64,000 nt of DNA from Tricholoma matsutake. Its lineage: Eukaryota; Basidiomycota; Agaricomycetes; Agaricales; Tricholomataceae. The stretch covers positions 8,370,001-8,434,000 of the forward strand of contig AP026547.1 of NCBI GenBank assembly GCA_026075535.2, written 5' to 3'. Below are positions 23,482 through 34,494 of this stretch, in pieces; position 1 is the first letter of the stretch; the number at the start of each line of letters is the position of its first letter. The notes beneath the pieces are model-generated. The model worked only from the letters and a program-made list of their open reading frames with translations, was not told the origin of the DNA and ran no database searches. Made by a program: the position numbers and the translations under genes.

Positions 23482-24555
23482 ATGTCCGAACCTTCAACTT
23501 CTAATCCTGGTCCTAATCCTGTTCCCATACCAGTGCTAGAGGCGAAAATTGATGCGCTCACAGCACAAATGTTGCAATTAGTGTCAGTATTGGCAGCATC
23601 ACAGCCCAGACAAGTGGAAGTACAGCCAGAGATGATAGGAGAAAGAGATGATGAGATGGAGGAGATGGTGGAGTGGATATTGCAGGAGGATGAGATGGTG
23701 GAGAAATCCGGAAATGGAAAAGTGCACTTACCTAAGTACATGCCCCCACAAATCTTTGATGGTACCATGGAGAATACAAAATCCTTCATCAGCTCTATAG
23801 TATTGTACATCCATGGGAGGAAGCTACAGCCGAGTCTAGGATTATGTTTGCTCTCTCATACATTCAGGGGGGGAAAGCACAGTTCTGGAGAAATGAGGCT
23901 ATTAATCAAATTGCCGCGGGAAATAAACCATTTGCGACCTTCAAGGAATTTCTGGAGAGATTGGAGGCACAGTTTGGAGACCCTAATCCAAAGGTGACAG
24001 CCAATGCTAAATTAAAGACCATGCGCCAAGGTTCCTTAATGGGGGATGAATTTATTTTGCAGTTCAAAGCAGAAGCTTCACAAATGGACATGGGAGAAGC
24101 TGCATTGGTAGAGTTTTTGAAAGCAGGATTAAATCCCTCTTTGTTCAAATCTATCTACCGACTACCTTCTATGCCAGAGAAGTTGGACGAGTGGTGTAAT
24201 TGGGCAATGCGCCTTGACTGGCAATATCGGCAGGAACAGGCGGAGTCAAAGTTGATGTACGGAAGTAGTAAATTTGGAAAGTCATCTGGAGGAAAGTCCG
24301 AGAAAGGAAAGGTGCCTCAGGCACAAGCTCCGAGGGCACAGCCACCGGCCATGGCAGTGACACCTATAGTTATGGAGTCAGCAGCACCAGCAGAGGCAAT
24401 GGAGGTTGATCAAGCAGGAAGATGAGCCCCACTTAAATATTTTAACTGTGGGCAGTTAGGACACATTTCTAGGAACTGTAGGCAGAAAAGAAAGATTAGG
24501 GAAGCTACAATTGAGGAAGTGAAGCTGGAGGAAGGCAGGCAGAAGAATTTTGTGG
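23482..24555 (+). pseudogene. Gypsy Gag
   Basis: Starts at MSEPSTSNPGPNPVPIPVL with a predicted helical N-terminal region. A frameshift near 23845 moves the capsid-like reading to the frame of FALSYIQGGKAQFWRNEA, FKEFLERLEAQFGDPNP and TMRQGSLMGDEFILQFKAEA. A TGA follows at 24423-24425. The zinc knuckle after it reads YFNCGQLGHISRNC: the first of the CCHC cysteines is Tyr (TGT to TAT). Gag would form the particle and bind the RNA genome. Frameshift, stop and the lost Cys show decay. Confidence 0.85.
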
Positions 24556-24565
24556 AAGAGTCCCA

Positions 24566-25408
24566 GTGAAAGTTTCCCCATTGGTGACCCAGAATTGTTA
24601 CAATGTATTAGTATCCGAGGAAACCCAGAGTAAATCAGAAAAGGAAATCGAGGAGGAGTACAACTGTTGCGAATCACATGACAAAGAAAATTGTCACATG
24701 TCATTTCCGAAAACCCCTAAATTCTTTATTCGCTCTGTGCAAATAGAACCTGAAATCACCTTGACTGTGGGATTGAAGACAGTGTACACACATGCAGCTA
24801 TTGATGTGGAAGCATTGCTTGATAGTGGTGCTACAGGATTATTTATTAATCGATCCTTAATTACCGGAAACGGTATTAACACACGCAAGCTGGCGCAACC
24901 TATAATGGTGTACAATATTGATGGAACAGTCAATCGTGGAGGAACTATCAAGGAGGAGGTGCCTATGGTACTAAAGTATCAGGAGCATCAGGAGCAAGCC
25001 GTATTCGAAGTGTGCAATCTTGGGAAAACCAATCTGATAATAGGATGTCCATGGTTATGGAAGCATAATCCCAAAATTGGTTGGAGAACTGGGAAAGTAC
25101 AAATGACTCGTTGTCCTAAGGAATGTAATGTGTATGGGAGGAAGATGAAGAAGGAAAAAAGGAAAAAGAAAGAGAAAGAACGTCCGAGAAAGTATTCTGT
25201 TACGATGGAGGAAGTGGAGGATGAGGAAATGCCAAATGGGGAAGTTCCGATCATGATCGAGAAAGAAGAGCAGAAGCAAACCTTTAAAACAATTTGTGGA
25301 GGACAGTCATGGGACAAGAATATTGTGAAGGTGGAGAAGCCAGTGGAGGAGTGGGTGCCAAAAGTGTATCATGAATATCTGTCAGTGTTCCAGAAGGAGT
25401 CTGAGTGA
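24566..25408 (+). CDS. Gypsy protease region
   Basis: A 280-residue open frame containing the retropepsin signature LLDSGATGLFIN near residue 90 and a second conserved stretch IIGCPWLWKHNP. It ends in a long Lys/Glu-rich linker (KKEKRKKKEKERPRK) that leads toward reverse transcriptase, from which only a TGA at 25406-25408 separates it in frame. In an intact element Gag-protease-RT would be one polyprotein; the TGA is probably a decayed CGA. Confidence 0.8.
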   Translation: MKVSPLVTQNCYNVLVSEETQSKSEKEIEEEYNCCESHDKENCHMSFPKTPKFFIRSVQIEPEITLTVGLKTVYTHAAIDVEALLDSGATGLFINRSLITGNGINTRKLAQPIMVYNIDGTVNRGGTIKEEVPMVLKYQEHQEQAVFEVCNLGKTNLIIGCPWLWKHNPKIGWRTGKVQMTRCPKECNVYGRKMKKEKRKKKEKERPRKYSVTMEEVEDEEMPNGEVPIMIEKEEQKQTFKTICGGQSWDKNIVKVEKPVEEWVPKVYHEYLSVFQKESE

Positions 25409-26820
25409 ATGCCGGTGTGGAAGCCATGGGATCATGTGATTGAGATGAAGCCAGAGTTTGTGCCAAAGAAGTCGAAGGTATATCCGTTATCTCCGATGGA
25501 ACAAGAAGAAGTGGATGCATTCCTGAAGGAGCAATTGCGCAAAGGATACATACGATCTTCAAAATCACCACAGACGTCACCAATATTCTTTGTGCCAAAG
25601 AAAGACCAAAGGAAGAGGATGTGTACCAATTATAGGTATCTGAATGAGTGGACAGTGAAGAATGCGTACCCCCTGCCGTTGATCTCAGAAATAATTGACA
25701 AGGTGGGAAAAGCCAAGGTCTTTACAAAATTGGATTTACGATGGGGATACAACAATGTACAAATAAAGAAAGAAGATGAGTGGAAGGCTGCATTTGCCAT
25801 GCATCGAGGATCCTTCAAGCCACTTGTCATGTTTTTTGGGATGACTAATAGTCCCCCAACCTTTCAAAATATGATGAACGACATTTTCAAGGACGTAATA
25901 GACAAAGGCATGGTAATAATATTTATTGATGACATTCTGATATTCACAGAGTATGAAGAGAATCATGAGGCGATAGTGCAGGAGGTGCTACAGAGGTTGG
26001 CGGAGAATGATCTATTTTTGAAACCAGAGAAGTGTGTGTTTGGGGCAAGTGAGATTGAGTTCCTAGGATTATTGATTGGCCCTGATGGGATCAAAATGGA
26101 TCCAATCAAGGTACAGGCGATCACAGATTGGCCTGCACCCACTCATGTTAAGGAGTTCAAGCCTTCTTGGGACTCGCAAATTATTATCGTCACTTTGTGC
26201 ACAATTTTTCTAAAATTGCTGCACCCTTACATAACCTTACATGAAAGGGAGTAGTATGGAGGTGGGGAGAGCAGCAGCAGACAGCGTTTGAGGAGTTGAA
26301 GAGGAAGTTTGTGGAGGGACCAATATTAGCCCCAGTAGATTTCACATGCCCATTGTGAGTGGAATCCGATGCATCTGATTTTGCTACTGGAGCAGTATTA
26401 TCAATGCTGTGCGAAGATGGCAAATGGCATCCTTGTGCATACTTGTCAAAAGGATTGAATGATGTGGAGAGGAATTATGATGTGCATGACAAAGAGATGT
26501 TGGGGATAATACGAGCATTGGAGGTGTGGAGGCATTATTTGGAGGGATGTATGCATCAGATTGAGATCTGGATGGATCATCAAAATCTGCAATACTTCAT
26601 GTCCGCTAAAAAGCTTAATCGCCGGCAAGCACGTTGGGCACTATTCCTATCGTGTTTCAATTTTCACTTGGTCCACAAAGCAGGAAGCTTAATGAGGAAA
26701 GCAGATGCATTATCCAGATGTATCGATTATAAAAGGGGGTGGAGGAGGACAATAAAAATGTTACCTTACTCAAACCTGAATACTTTCGCATTTGTGCTAT
26801 GCATCAAGGGCATCTATTAA
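25409..26820 (+). pseudogene. Gypsy reverse transcriptase and RNase H
   Basis: The RT region shows [46 protein letters not shown] and the active-site FIDDILIF (family usually YIDD). Near 26160 a frameshift moves the reading to [20 protein letters not shown]. Stops follow near 26238 and 26356. RNase H is then clear: [43 protein letters not shown] and KADALSRC. Another frameshift lies near 26740 before the integrase. It would copy RNA into DNA; this copy cannot make the full enzyme. Confidence 0.9.
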
Positions 26821-28358
26821 TAGATAGCTTGGAAACGGAAATGTTGTCTAAAATTAGACAATGTTTGGAAATGGACGATGAAGTAGTGGAAGCTGTGAAA
26901 GCTCTGAAGGGAGAGAAGAAAGGTAATATCAAAGGAGATGAATGGGCTGAGGAACAAGGGTTGGTATTGTTTCGAGGAAAAGTGTATGTACCAAAGGATC
27001 AGGATTTGCAAAGGGAGATCGTCCGGTTACATCACAATACGCCGATTGCCGGACACCCAGGAAGATGGAAGACGTTGGAATAAGTAATGAGAAATTATTG
27101 GTGGCCCGGAATTTCGAAGTATGTGTTGGGGTATGTGGATGGATGTGATACGTGCATGAGGGGGAAGAAATTTCCAGAGAAACCTGCAGGAAAATTAATG
27201 CTGAACCCTATACCTAAAGCACCGTGGCGAGATATATCTGTGGATTTTATTACTGGATTACCCAAGGCTCAAGGGTATGATGCAATATTCGTAGTATGCA
27301 ACCGCTTTACAAAGGAGGTCCATATTATTCCTACTACTACAGAAACCTCATCATTGGGCTTGGTGCGCCTCTATCTAAATCAGGTATGGCAATTACATGG
27401 GTTACCTGATACCGTTATCTCCGATCGCGGACCACAATTTGCTTCCGCATTTATGTGAGAACTAAACAACATATTGGGAATTCAAACTAAATTATCTATG
27501 GCATATCACCTGCAGACTGATGGGCAGACAGAGAGAATGAATCAGGAGTTGGAGCAGTACCTATGTATGTTTGTCAACTACTGACAAACTGACTGGCCCG
27601 AATGGTTGGCAATTGCCGAATTTTCCCACAATAACAAATTCCATTCAGCTACTTGTATGTCACCCTTTTTCACGAATTATGGATACCATCCTCGCATGGG
27701 AGTAGAACCCAGAAGGGAAGTCAAAGTACAGTCGGTAGAAGACTTTGTATCTAAGATGCAAAAGGTACAAGAGGAAGCAGAGGCAGCATTGAAGAAAGCA
27801 CGTGATGACATGATGCGACACGTGGATTGTACTCGAGCATGCACTCCAGAGTACAAAGTTGGTGACTTGGTATGGCTAAGTACCAAGGACCTGAATATTC
27901 CACGACCTTCGAGGAAACTTACGGAAAAACAAGTTGGCTCATATGCGATCTCTAAAATAATCTTGCCTAATGCAGTAGTGCTAAAATTACCCCGATCATT
28001 CAAGATTGATCCCGAGATTAACGTATCCCACCTATGCCCTTACCATCCGCCCACTATTCCTGGCCAACAAACTACTCCACAACCTCCGATAATAGTAGAA
28101 GGTGCTCCAGAATATATAGTTGAAGAAATTCTAGACTCATGTCTTCGACAGAACAAATTGGAGTTCTTAATAAAGTGGAAAAACTATACCGATGAAAATA
28201 ATTTGTGGGAATCTGAAGAGAATTGTAAGCGAGCGCGTAATGCAATCACCCAATTCTTTAAACATAATCCAAATGCTCCGCGTCGCATTGCAAGAATGGT
28301 GTATGAGGGGATGAAATTCCAGCCTTACCAAAATTTCACACAGAGGGGACAAACGTAA
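26739..28358 (+). pseudogene. Gypsy integrase with C-terminal chromodomain
   Basis: The HHCC zinc site is seen as LHHNTPIAGHPG and CDTCMRGK. The catalytic core has VDFITGLPKAQGYDAIF, ISDRGPQFASAF and [15 protein letters not shown] (D, D, E). GPY/F-like KLTEKQVGSYAI and LPRSFKIDPEINVSHLCPYHP follow. A chromodomain ends the protein (EYIVEEILDSCLRQNKLEFLIKWKNY). The chromodomain is the hallmark of chromoviruses and is thought to steer integration to marked chromatin. Stops near 27083, 27458 and 27584 interrupt the frame. Confidence 0.9.
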
Positions 28359-28384
28359 TATTTTCTCGCCTGGAAGTCGAGGCA

Positions 28385-28398
28385 TAAAAGGGGGGTAA
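28385..28398 (+). promoter_or_regulatory. Polypurine tract of the Gypsy element
   Basis: AAAAGGGGGG followed by TAA directly before the 3' LTR, where plus-strand DNA synthesis would start. Confidence 0.7.
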
Positions 28399-28797
28399 TG
28401 TTAGGAAACCACCCCATTACCTAATAAAATTTCATTTTATTTATTATGTTGAATTACGCTACATGACGCCAAATGACGCTACACTTTGATAGCATGAGAA
28501 TTTTATTTTGCACGCATCAAAATGTATGTGCATGTATGAGTGCATCGGTAACAACAATGTACAATATGTGTAACATAGTATATAAACCCTAAATATATGC
28601 CTAGGGGACCCCAGTTGTGTTCTCTTAGGTATTCCACCTACGTTTTTGGTGTGAAAGGCCTTTGTCAACAAACTCACCTATTAATAACCCCTCGCATCAA
28701 AACCATCAATCCCCCCATCACAAGCGTGGATCCCACCCCCTTCTTGTAGAGAGAACCTGCATGGTCTTAGCTAGCAGATAGTGGGTGTCACCCTAAC
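28399..28797 (+). repeat. Gypsy 3' LTR
   Basis: 399 bp, TGTTAGGAAACC to CACCCTAAC, nearly identical to the 5' LTR. The expected terminal A is T here, blurring the boundary with the flank. Confidence 0.9.
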
Positions 28798-29145
28798 TGT
28801 GCATTGCAAATGTGTCATATTACTTTTACCTACTATTTGATGACCTGCAATACCCTGTCACTGTCATCAACTTGTTTTCTCTTCTTGATGCAACTCTTCT
28901 AACTGAATCAAGCCAGACCATTTATCTTTGCGATGCATCAGAAGGCGAGGAGGCAATCAGAGTGGTTTCCATCACATCAATCAAGTCAGTTGTTTCTATG
29001 TTCCCCAATCTGAAAGTTACCCCAGAAGGGGGACTCATTGACACTCAGAAGTTCGCTTTATAATGACACCCACTCATTGAATTGGCAAAGTACAATACAG
29101 AAGGGTTGTTTGATGAAGAGGACGATGACGAAATGGTACAATAGA
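28798..29145 (+). pseudogene. Tnp2-type transposase, extreme C-terminus
   Basis: This continues the gene interrupted by the Gypsy element. Readable stretches are VSITSIKSVVSMFPNLKVTPEGGLID and, after TAA TGA at 29061-29066, HPLIELAKYNTEGLFDEEDD. The acidic tail before a TAG resembles the end of fungal Tnp2 proteins. The order relative to the 21.4-22.6 kb part fits one interrupted gene. Confidence 0.7.
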
Positions 29146-29554
29146 GTAAAACTATTTTTTGTCATGCATTGTGTTCATGTCGATATCAATGAGGGTAGTG
29201 TCATCTAAAGAGAAGGAACTATCTTGCAAAGAATTCTGATGAGCTTTGGACTTAAGATATCATTTTAAAAAACTCATCAACTATTGAAAATTAGAATAGT
29301 TACTGATACCAATGGAGGATAGTGGATGTGATAGACCAGATGGTTGCCACCAGGAGAAATGCGGGTGCCGAGAACAGGTCCAAACAAGGAATCTGCATCA
29401 AGACCAGAGCCAGGAGTAAAAAACTCAGTGCATCGTTCACAAGTGCTTGAATTTATCCACAGAAATAGTAAGCATCATGAAAACCAAGTGTAGAAAAATG
29501 AGTTGTGGTTACTGCAGCTGATTGAGTTCTTGCAAAGCATGTAAAAGCTGCTGG
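29146..29554. other. 3' flank of the Tnp2 gene
   Basis: No gene is supported. The stretch ends at TTTCCACT, the complementary target duplication of the split hAT-like element. Confidence 0.35.
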
Positions 29555-29562
29555 TTTCCACT

Positions 29563-29803
29563 TAGTGTTTCAAGGTTCAGTCCATAGGACTGTAGACTGA
29601 ACTAGACCAAACTGCAGTCCATGCATTGGTCCAGTCCATTTTTCTGAAAAAGTGAGTAACCAAAACCATGGTTCAGTTAACAGTTAACTTGTTTTGAAAA
29701 CATTCGAAAACCATTATAAAACCAGCTGTAACCAGTTGTAACTGGTCTTTTTACACTTAGATTATATACCCTATAAAATAATAAACTAAAGTATTCTGTC
29801 AAA
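29563..29803 (+). mobile_element. Left-hand part of split hAT-like element 2
   Basis: Begins TAGTGTTTCAAGGTTCAG after TTTCCACT (29555-29562). It follows the left end of the element at 12299 for about 235 bp (TCAGTCCATAGGAC, TTTTTCTGAAAAA, CATTCGAAAACCATTATAAAACC, AATAAACTAA), then switches abruptly to minus-strand Tnp2 coding sequence. Confidence 0.8.
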
Positions 29804-29804
29804 A

Positions 29805-31388
29805 TTTGCATAGATCCTTGAATGTGATGTCATTGTGACAGCAGCCCAGAATGTTGTATGAGTGCAGTTTGGACATCACTGGGAAGTAATGTCCATCTTT
29901 GTCTCGTCATCATCCAATAATCTCACAATAAAGTTGGCACCCTTGTTTCCCACTATGCCCAACAAATCCAGACATGGATGCTGCACCAGGTCCATCAGCT
30001 GATGCAATCACAACAAGAGGATTGGAGCATGCAATTGCAGCAGATGTTGACGCATTGAAGTACTTGAGGCCATCGCGTTGCATGGCAGCAACATGATAGA
30101 GTGATAGAAATAAAAATGAGTCCATTTCCTTTGGTTTACCAGGAACAAAGCCGCCAGGGGGGAAGATTGTGAATGATCCAGATGAATATCCAGCAATCAG
30201 AGGTTCTGTCTCGGTATAGTTGTGTGCCATCAATGGAAAGTTGTAGTGTGATGTCATCTTTAGTGAATCGATCAGAAGCCCATGCTTGCAAAAGATCTTG
30301 AGAGCATGCTGTGTCATTGTAAGATTCCATTTTGCTGTTGTGTGTTCTGAGGTGTTCCTTAATCTTCATGAGCCTCTTCTCGAGGTAATGCATATCTTCA
30401 GCAGTTTTGGGTGACATGTAGAGAGCCTGAAGTACTGGGCCAATTGGGATTGTGGTGAACTGTTGACAAGGCTTTCTATTGTCATTGTAATGAGGGGTGT
30501 TGCAGTACAGACAAGCATCCAGATCAGAGTATGCACTGGTAAAAGTAGCACAACTAGAGATACAACAGTCATGTCTGATAGGGACAACACCAGAGAGTTT
30601 CTTGAGGGTTTGTTTGGCCTGATCAAATGACAAGAATTTGTCATCAGGGTATGCTGCCATGTTGACCTTGTGTATTGTCTTGTAGTGATTGTGTGACATA
30701 TCTGTGGAGTAGATAAAGTGCTGAAGTGACTTTATGAGATGTGTGTCCAACATGTCCAGGCTACAGAATGCTGGTTGGGGGTCCCTGAGTCGATCGATAT
30801 CATCAGGAGCCATGCCACTTTTGTCAAGAGTCGCATTCTTCAGAGCTTGTATGTTGTTTATTGTGATTTGGAGGGCAGGTATGTATATTCCGGTGTCTGG
30901 TTTGCCTTCATCCAATTCCAACATGGGTGGTCGAAAAGACTCCAGATTGGTGTTGGGACATTGATTGGGATCACATTCATCTTCGGGATGGTGATCAGGA
31001 GCATTGATCTTGTTGGGGGTGTGTTGGTCTCTATCCAGATTCTGGTCATCAACTTGAATCGTGTCGTCATTGACAGTGGAAATGGTTTGGTCTCCATCCA
31101 GATTTGTGCCTGTTGGATTCACAAGAGACTAGAGACAAATAACATGAGAGAGGACCAAAAAAATGAGAGGAAATTGAAGTAAACCTGTCCTAGTGTAAGC
31201 TTTTGTCTTTTGGGCAGATTCAGATGGTTGTCATCTATTGCCTGGGACTGTTTTGAAGAAGAGGTGAGTCCCTTTGGTATTGGCAAATTGTTTGATTTGG
31301 AATATTGTATGAAGTCCTGGAACTGTCAGTCAGCACATTGTTGTGTGTATACATTGTATGGAGTGTGTCGGGTCTGTCTTGAGGCCAT
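29805..31388 (-). pseudogene. Tnp2-type transposase, N-terminal half
   Basis: Minus strand. Exon 1 begins at an ATG at 31388; a GTTTAC..CTCTAG intron precedes the frame that reads PDTGIYIPALQITINNIQAL. Conserved Tnp2 blocks follow: HDCCISSCATFTSAYSDLDAC, FTTIPIGPVLQALY, DITLQLSIDGTQLYRDRTSD, CWIFIWIIHNLPP. After a frameshift near 30150 come DSFLFLSLYHVAAMQRDGLK, ADGPGAASMSGFVGHSGKQGC and HYFPVMSK. The reading ends at the junction near 29805, ten to fifteen residues short of where the plus-strand half begins. TGA in exon 1, frameshift and truncation make it dead. Confidence 0.9.
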
Positions 31389-31885
31389 TGCCCGAAATTG
31401 TTGAACTTCAGAAAGCCATGGAGGACTTGTTTGATATCAGGTGAAAAAGAGTTTATTAGAAAGAGAGTTGTATCTATCAACACAAATCTATGAGCAATAG
31501 TAATTGATGCAGGTAGATCACAACATATATAGTAGCTACTAATAGACACAAATCTTTGGTAAACAAGGGACTTCCTACTGGGGATGAGCACCCAGGGCCA
31601 AGTGAATGGATTCTGCTATATGTTCTGTGGGTAGAGCAGACACATCTAACTCAAATGCTAGCCTGAGAGATTAAGCATTTGGACAAATGCTCTCATCTTA
31701 GATATCATAGGAGCACAAATCTGTTTAAAAAGATTGTCACTATCAGTTTCTATAGCCCCATGGGGCTAACAGAGAGTAAAATACATTTAGAATTGAAAAA
31801 GAGTAAAGATAATATAACTAACTGGTTTAGTATGCATAACCACAAGGTAATGAAATATTTGACGAAGGTTTACTGTATGCGACCC
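31389..31885. other. Intergenic transposon DNA
   Basis: No gene is supported between the Tnp2 start and the Cys-rich gene. Both point the same way (minus), so it may hold the Tnp2 promoter. Confidence 0.3.
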
Positions 31886-32538
31886 TCACACAGATGTTGA
31901 AGCTCGGCTGTGCCTGGCAGCAGATAGCAGAATTGATACAACAGGAAGCGAGAGGAATGGACTGAGAGCCACCCCTTGCGACACTGATGGTGGTATAGCA
32001 GATGCAGGGCATTGGTGGTGTTCATATGCTGCAATGCGGCAGTCATTAGTGGAGGGGGTAGGCAAACTAGTGTGTGAGCGGTGGCCAGTCGCAGAGTAGG
32101 ATGGACCTGGAGCTGATGGCGGATGCCATGGTGTAATTTGTGTCAACAAAGGTGGTGGGGTTATTGATGGAGAATAGGCACAAGAACTGATGCTTGTGGA
32201 GGTCAAGTTGTTAGTAGAACCACTGACAGATATTATGGCTTGGCCTGCAGGAATTTCAGGCATGGAGATCGCATGAAAATAGTAGGGCTCTCCACAGCTA
32301 GCACACAAAGACCTAGACGTCAGGTCCACATCCATCTGTGAACATAGTGTCAGGGTGTATTAAAGTAAAACAATCAACAACTCACACTCGTAAAAACCAT
32401 CGCGTTCACACAAAATTGTGGAGGAAGAAAAGGCAGTGCATAGTTTGAGGATGGATGGCTGCATGCACATAAATCAGGACAATCTTCAAGGAACAAGCTG
32501 GGGCACCGACACTGCCAACAAGGAGGTAGAGCAGGCAT
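31886..32538 (-). CDS. Small Cys-rich protein, probably transposon-associated
   Basis: Two exons, 32538-32386 and 32335-31886, with a 50-nt phase-0 intron (GTGAGT..CACAG), give about 200 residues. The N-terminus carries a cysteine cluster (CWQCRC, EDCPDLCAC). Exon 2 begins MDVDLTSRSLCASCGEPYYF, whose CxxC pair could complete a zinc-binding site. The rest is Ser/Pro-rich without a known fold. It is intact and lies just upstream of the Tnp2 gene on the same strand, so it may be an accessory gene of that element. The function is unknown. Confidence 0.5.
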
Positions 32539-33077
32539 CACAAGTGAGAATGGCAGCTACAGGTAACACATCACATCTCTTATCACCTTGAAGCCTTTGG
32601 GGGATTTTTTCGTGGGGTCAAATTTTCATTAGACTGGATCTTGAAGAAGGAAATGGAAGAGCAAGGTCTTGAAAGAGTTGATATGGAACACCATAAATAC
32701 ACAAGAAAGGATGGAAAAGCCAAACGCAGAAACTGTCAACAAGTGATGGCTTTTATCAAAGGTATTTCATTTTCCTCACAGGGATTGGTAATCACTAGAA
32801 TGAAAGTGAGGCCCCGACTGCTAAAATGAAAGATGTGTAGATGAAAGCAAGAGATTGAGATTGAAAGATAAAATGGTATGGTATCAAAGAATATGCATGG
32901 TAATTAGGACAAAAATCTTATCTTATCCAAGCTCTATCATTTTTGTCCACTGGGGCACATGACTTAAACATACTGCATTAGGAAGGAGGTGTAAAATTCC
33001 CATTTGGGAATAATGATTGCATAAGCTGACATCCTATAAGTAAATACCTATAGCTTCAGTTTCGTTCTGAATCTCTA
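32539..33077. other. Intergenic, upstream of the lipase
   Basis: AT-rich DNA without a supported gene. It marks the edge between the transposon block and the host gene island. Confidence 0.35.
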
Positions 33078-34494
33078 TGCGTTTTAACTATGGTCGGTTC
33101 CGTTATTAATTCCAGTTAGTCTTCAGGCTCTTCATGGTTCCCGGGTGTTACATGCTAGTAACACTTCCAACAACGCGTCATACAGATACCTACGAAGATC
33201 TGGTTCATTACTTCAAATACGCGTCTTCTACTTATATTGTTCTATGCCCGCGTCCGAATGGCAATACTCTAGTGATGAATGTGCGTGGAGGTCTGGATGT
33301 GCCTGGACACCGCCGATTTTGCATGATCACCCCAGTTCTCAAACTCTGTGACTGATGTACAAGGATTCGTCGTGCGCGACTCGGACAGGAAAGAGATTGT
33401 TGTAGCTATTCGGGGAAGGTCAGTCTCGTTTCCTAAGTCCTTGCAGCAAAAAAATATCAAGCGCTAAATATTTTATTAACAGTACTTCAGCCGTCGACTT
33501 CTTAATGGACGCACAGATCGCGCTAGTGCCATTCATATCTCCTGGCGTCTCTGCACCATGTAAGGATAATCACAGACAGTGCTGACGTTCTCGTAATTAA
33601 GCAAATTAGCCGGCACCCGTGTGCATAGCGGCTTTCTTCTCGCGTAAGAAGTCTCCCTCGTCTTGGAACTACATTCTCAACTCAAATGACCAACACAGCT
33701 GGAACTCAATCGCCTTCCAAGTAATTGCCATCGTGTCTCAACAACTGCGATTACATCCAGGATTCTCCATTGTCACTACAGGCCACTCGTTGGGAGGCTC
33801 CCTATCGTCTCTGGCGGCAGTGACCCTGAAACACAATTTCCCGGATAAGTACGTTTCTATCCTCCGATCTTCAAACGTACGGTTGACACTCGCATTCAGT
33901 GAGGTCAGGACATACTCCTATGGTACACCCAGAACTGGCGTAAGTCTTCATTTCTGCTAGGCCCTGGGGCCCCATATTCACTTGCCCTGCAGAACAAGAT
34001 ATTTGCCGGCCATGTGAATGAACTGTTTGGTTCCAACGCACATCGTGGTACGTAAAATCATAATATTACTTAGCAGGGGTGGACTGACAAGTTAAACCCT
34101 AAGCTGTCCACACCAACGACGGGCAAGTCAGATCTCGTATCAATCACTCCTAGTAACTCATGTTAACATAGCATCCCTACATTGATTCCGACATCCTTGG
34201 GTTACCACCACCATGGTGAGATTCACCTCTTTTTGCCAGCTCGTAGTACACGCCGCTAACATTTACCTGCAGGAATCGAGTACTGGCAGAATCCAGATCC
34301 ACCATCTCAGGAGACAACGTTTCAATGTTCTGCGGACGGTGAAGACCCTAGTTGTTCTGCCTCAATTCCGTCCAAAGGAATCACGCCAGCCCATGTTATC
34401 GTTCGTCTTGGCTTTCTACCTGACGTTAGTGCCTAATGACGTTTTGTTGATCCAGTACTTTGGAATACCCGTTTCGACACCTTTCTGTTGGTAG
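33078..34494 (+). CDS. Class 3 (fungal) lipase
   Basis: Spliced gene with at least eight short introns, e.g. 33281-33335, 33419-33482, 33560-33609, 33644-33698, 33849-33899 and 33940-33992. The readable protein runs DTYEDLVHYFKYASSTYIVL, VTDVQGFVVRDSDRKEIVVA, VDFLMDAQIALVPF, GTRVHSGFLLAWNS. It continues with the nucleophile elbow GHSLGGSLSSLA, VRTYSYGTPRTGN, GHVNELFGSNAHR, GIEYWQNPDPPS and FQCSADGEDPSCSASIPS, ending YFGIPVSTPFCW. It would hydrolyse triacylglycerols or related esters, with Ser in GHSLGG as nucleophile. Family members are usually secreted, but the first exon and signal peptide could not be fixed. No break is seen in the parts read. Confidence 0.85.

Larger units (their letters stand above)
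22594..28797 (+). mobile_element. Ty3/Gypsy chromovirus (Tf1/sushi type), decayed
   Basis: A 6.2-kb element with two near-identical LTRs of about 400 bp (22594-22995 and 28399-28797) bounded by TGTTAGG..CCTAAC(A). The internal order is Gag, protease, reverse transcriptase, RNase H, integrase and chromodomain, the Gypsy order. It sits inside the Tnp2 gene, whose reading continues at 28812. A clear target duplication was not found. Several stops and frameshifts make this copy non-autonomous. The high LTR similarity suggests insertion well after the host transposon arrived. Confidence 0.95.

Noticed and set aside
22583..28805. Target duplication for the Gypsy element
   Set aside because: Flanks AATGGG and TGTGC do not match, and the last base of the 3' LTR is altered, so no duplication can be claimed.
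30734..31182. Plus-strand open frames over the Tnp2 N-terminal half
   Set aside because: Antisense shadows of the transposase reading, which shows family motifs.
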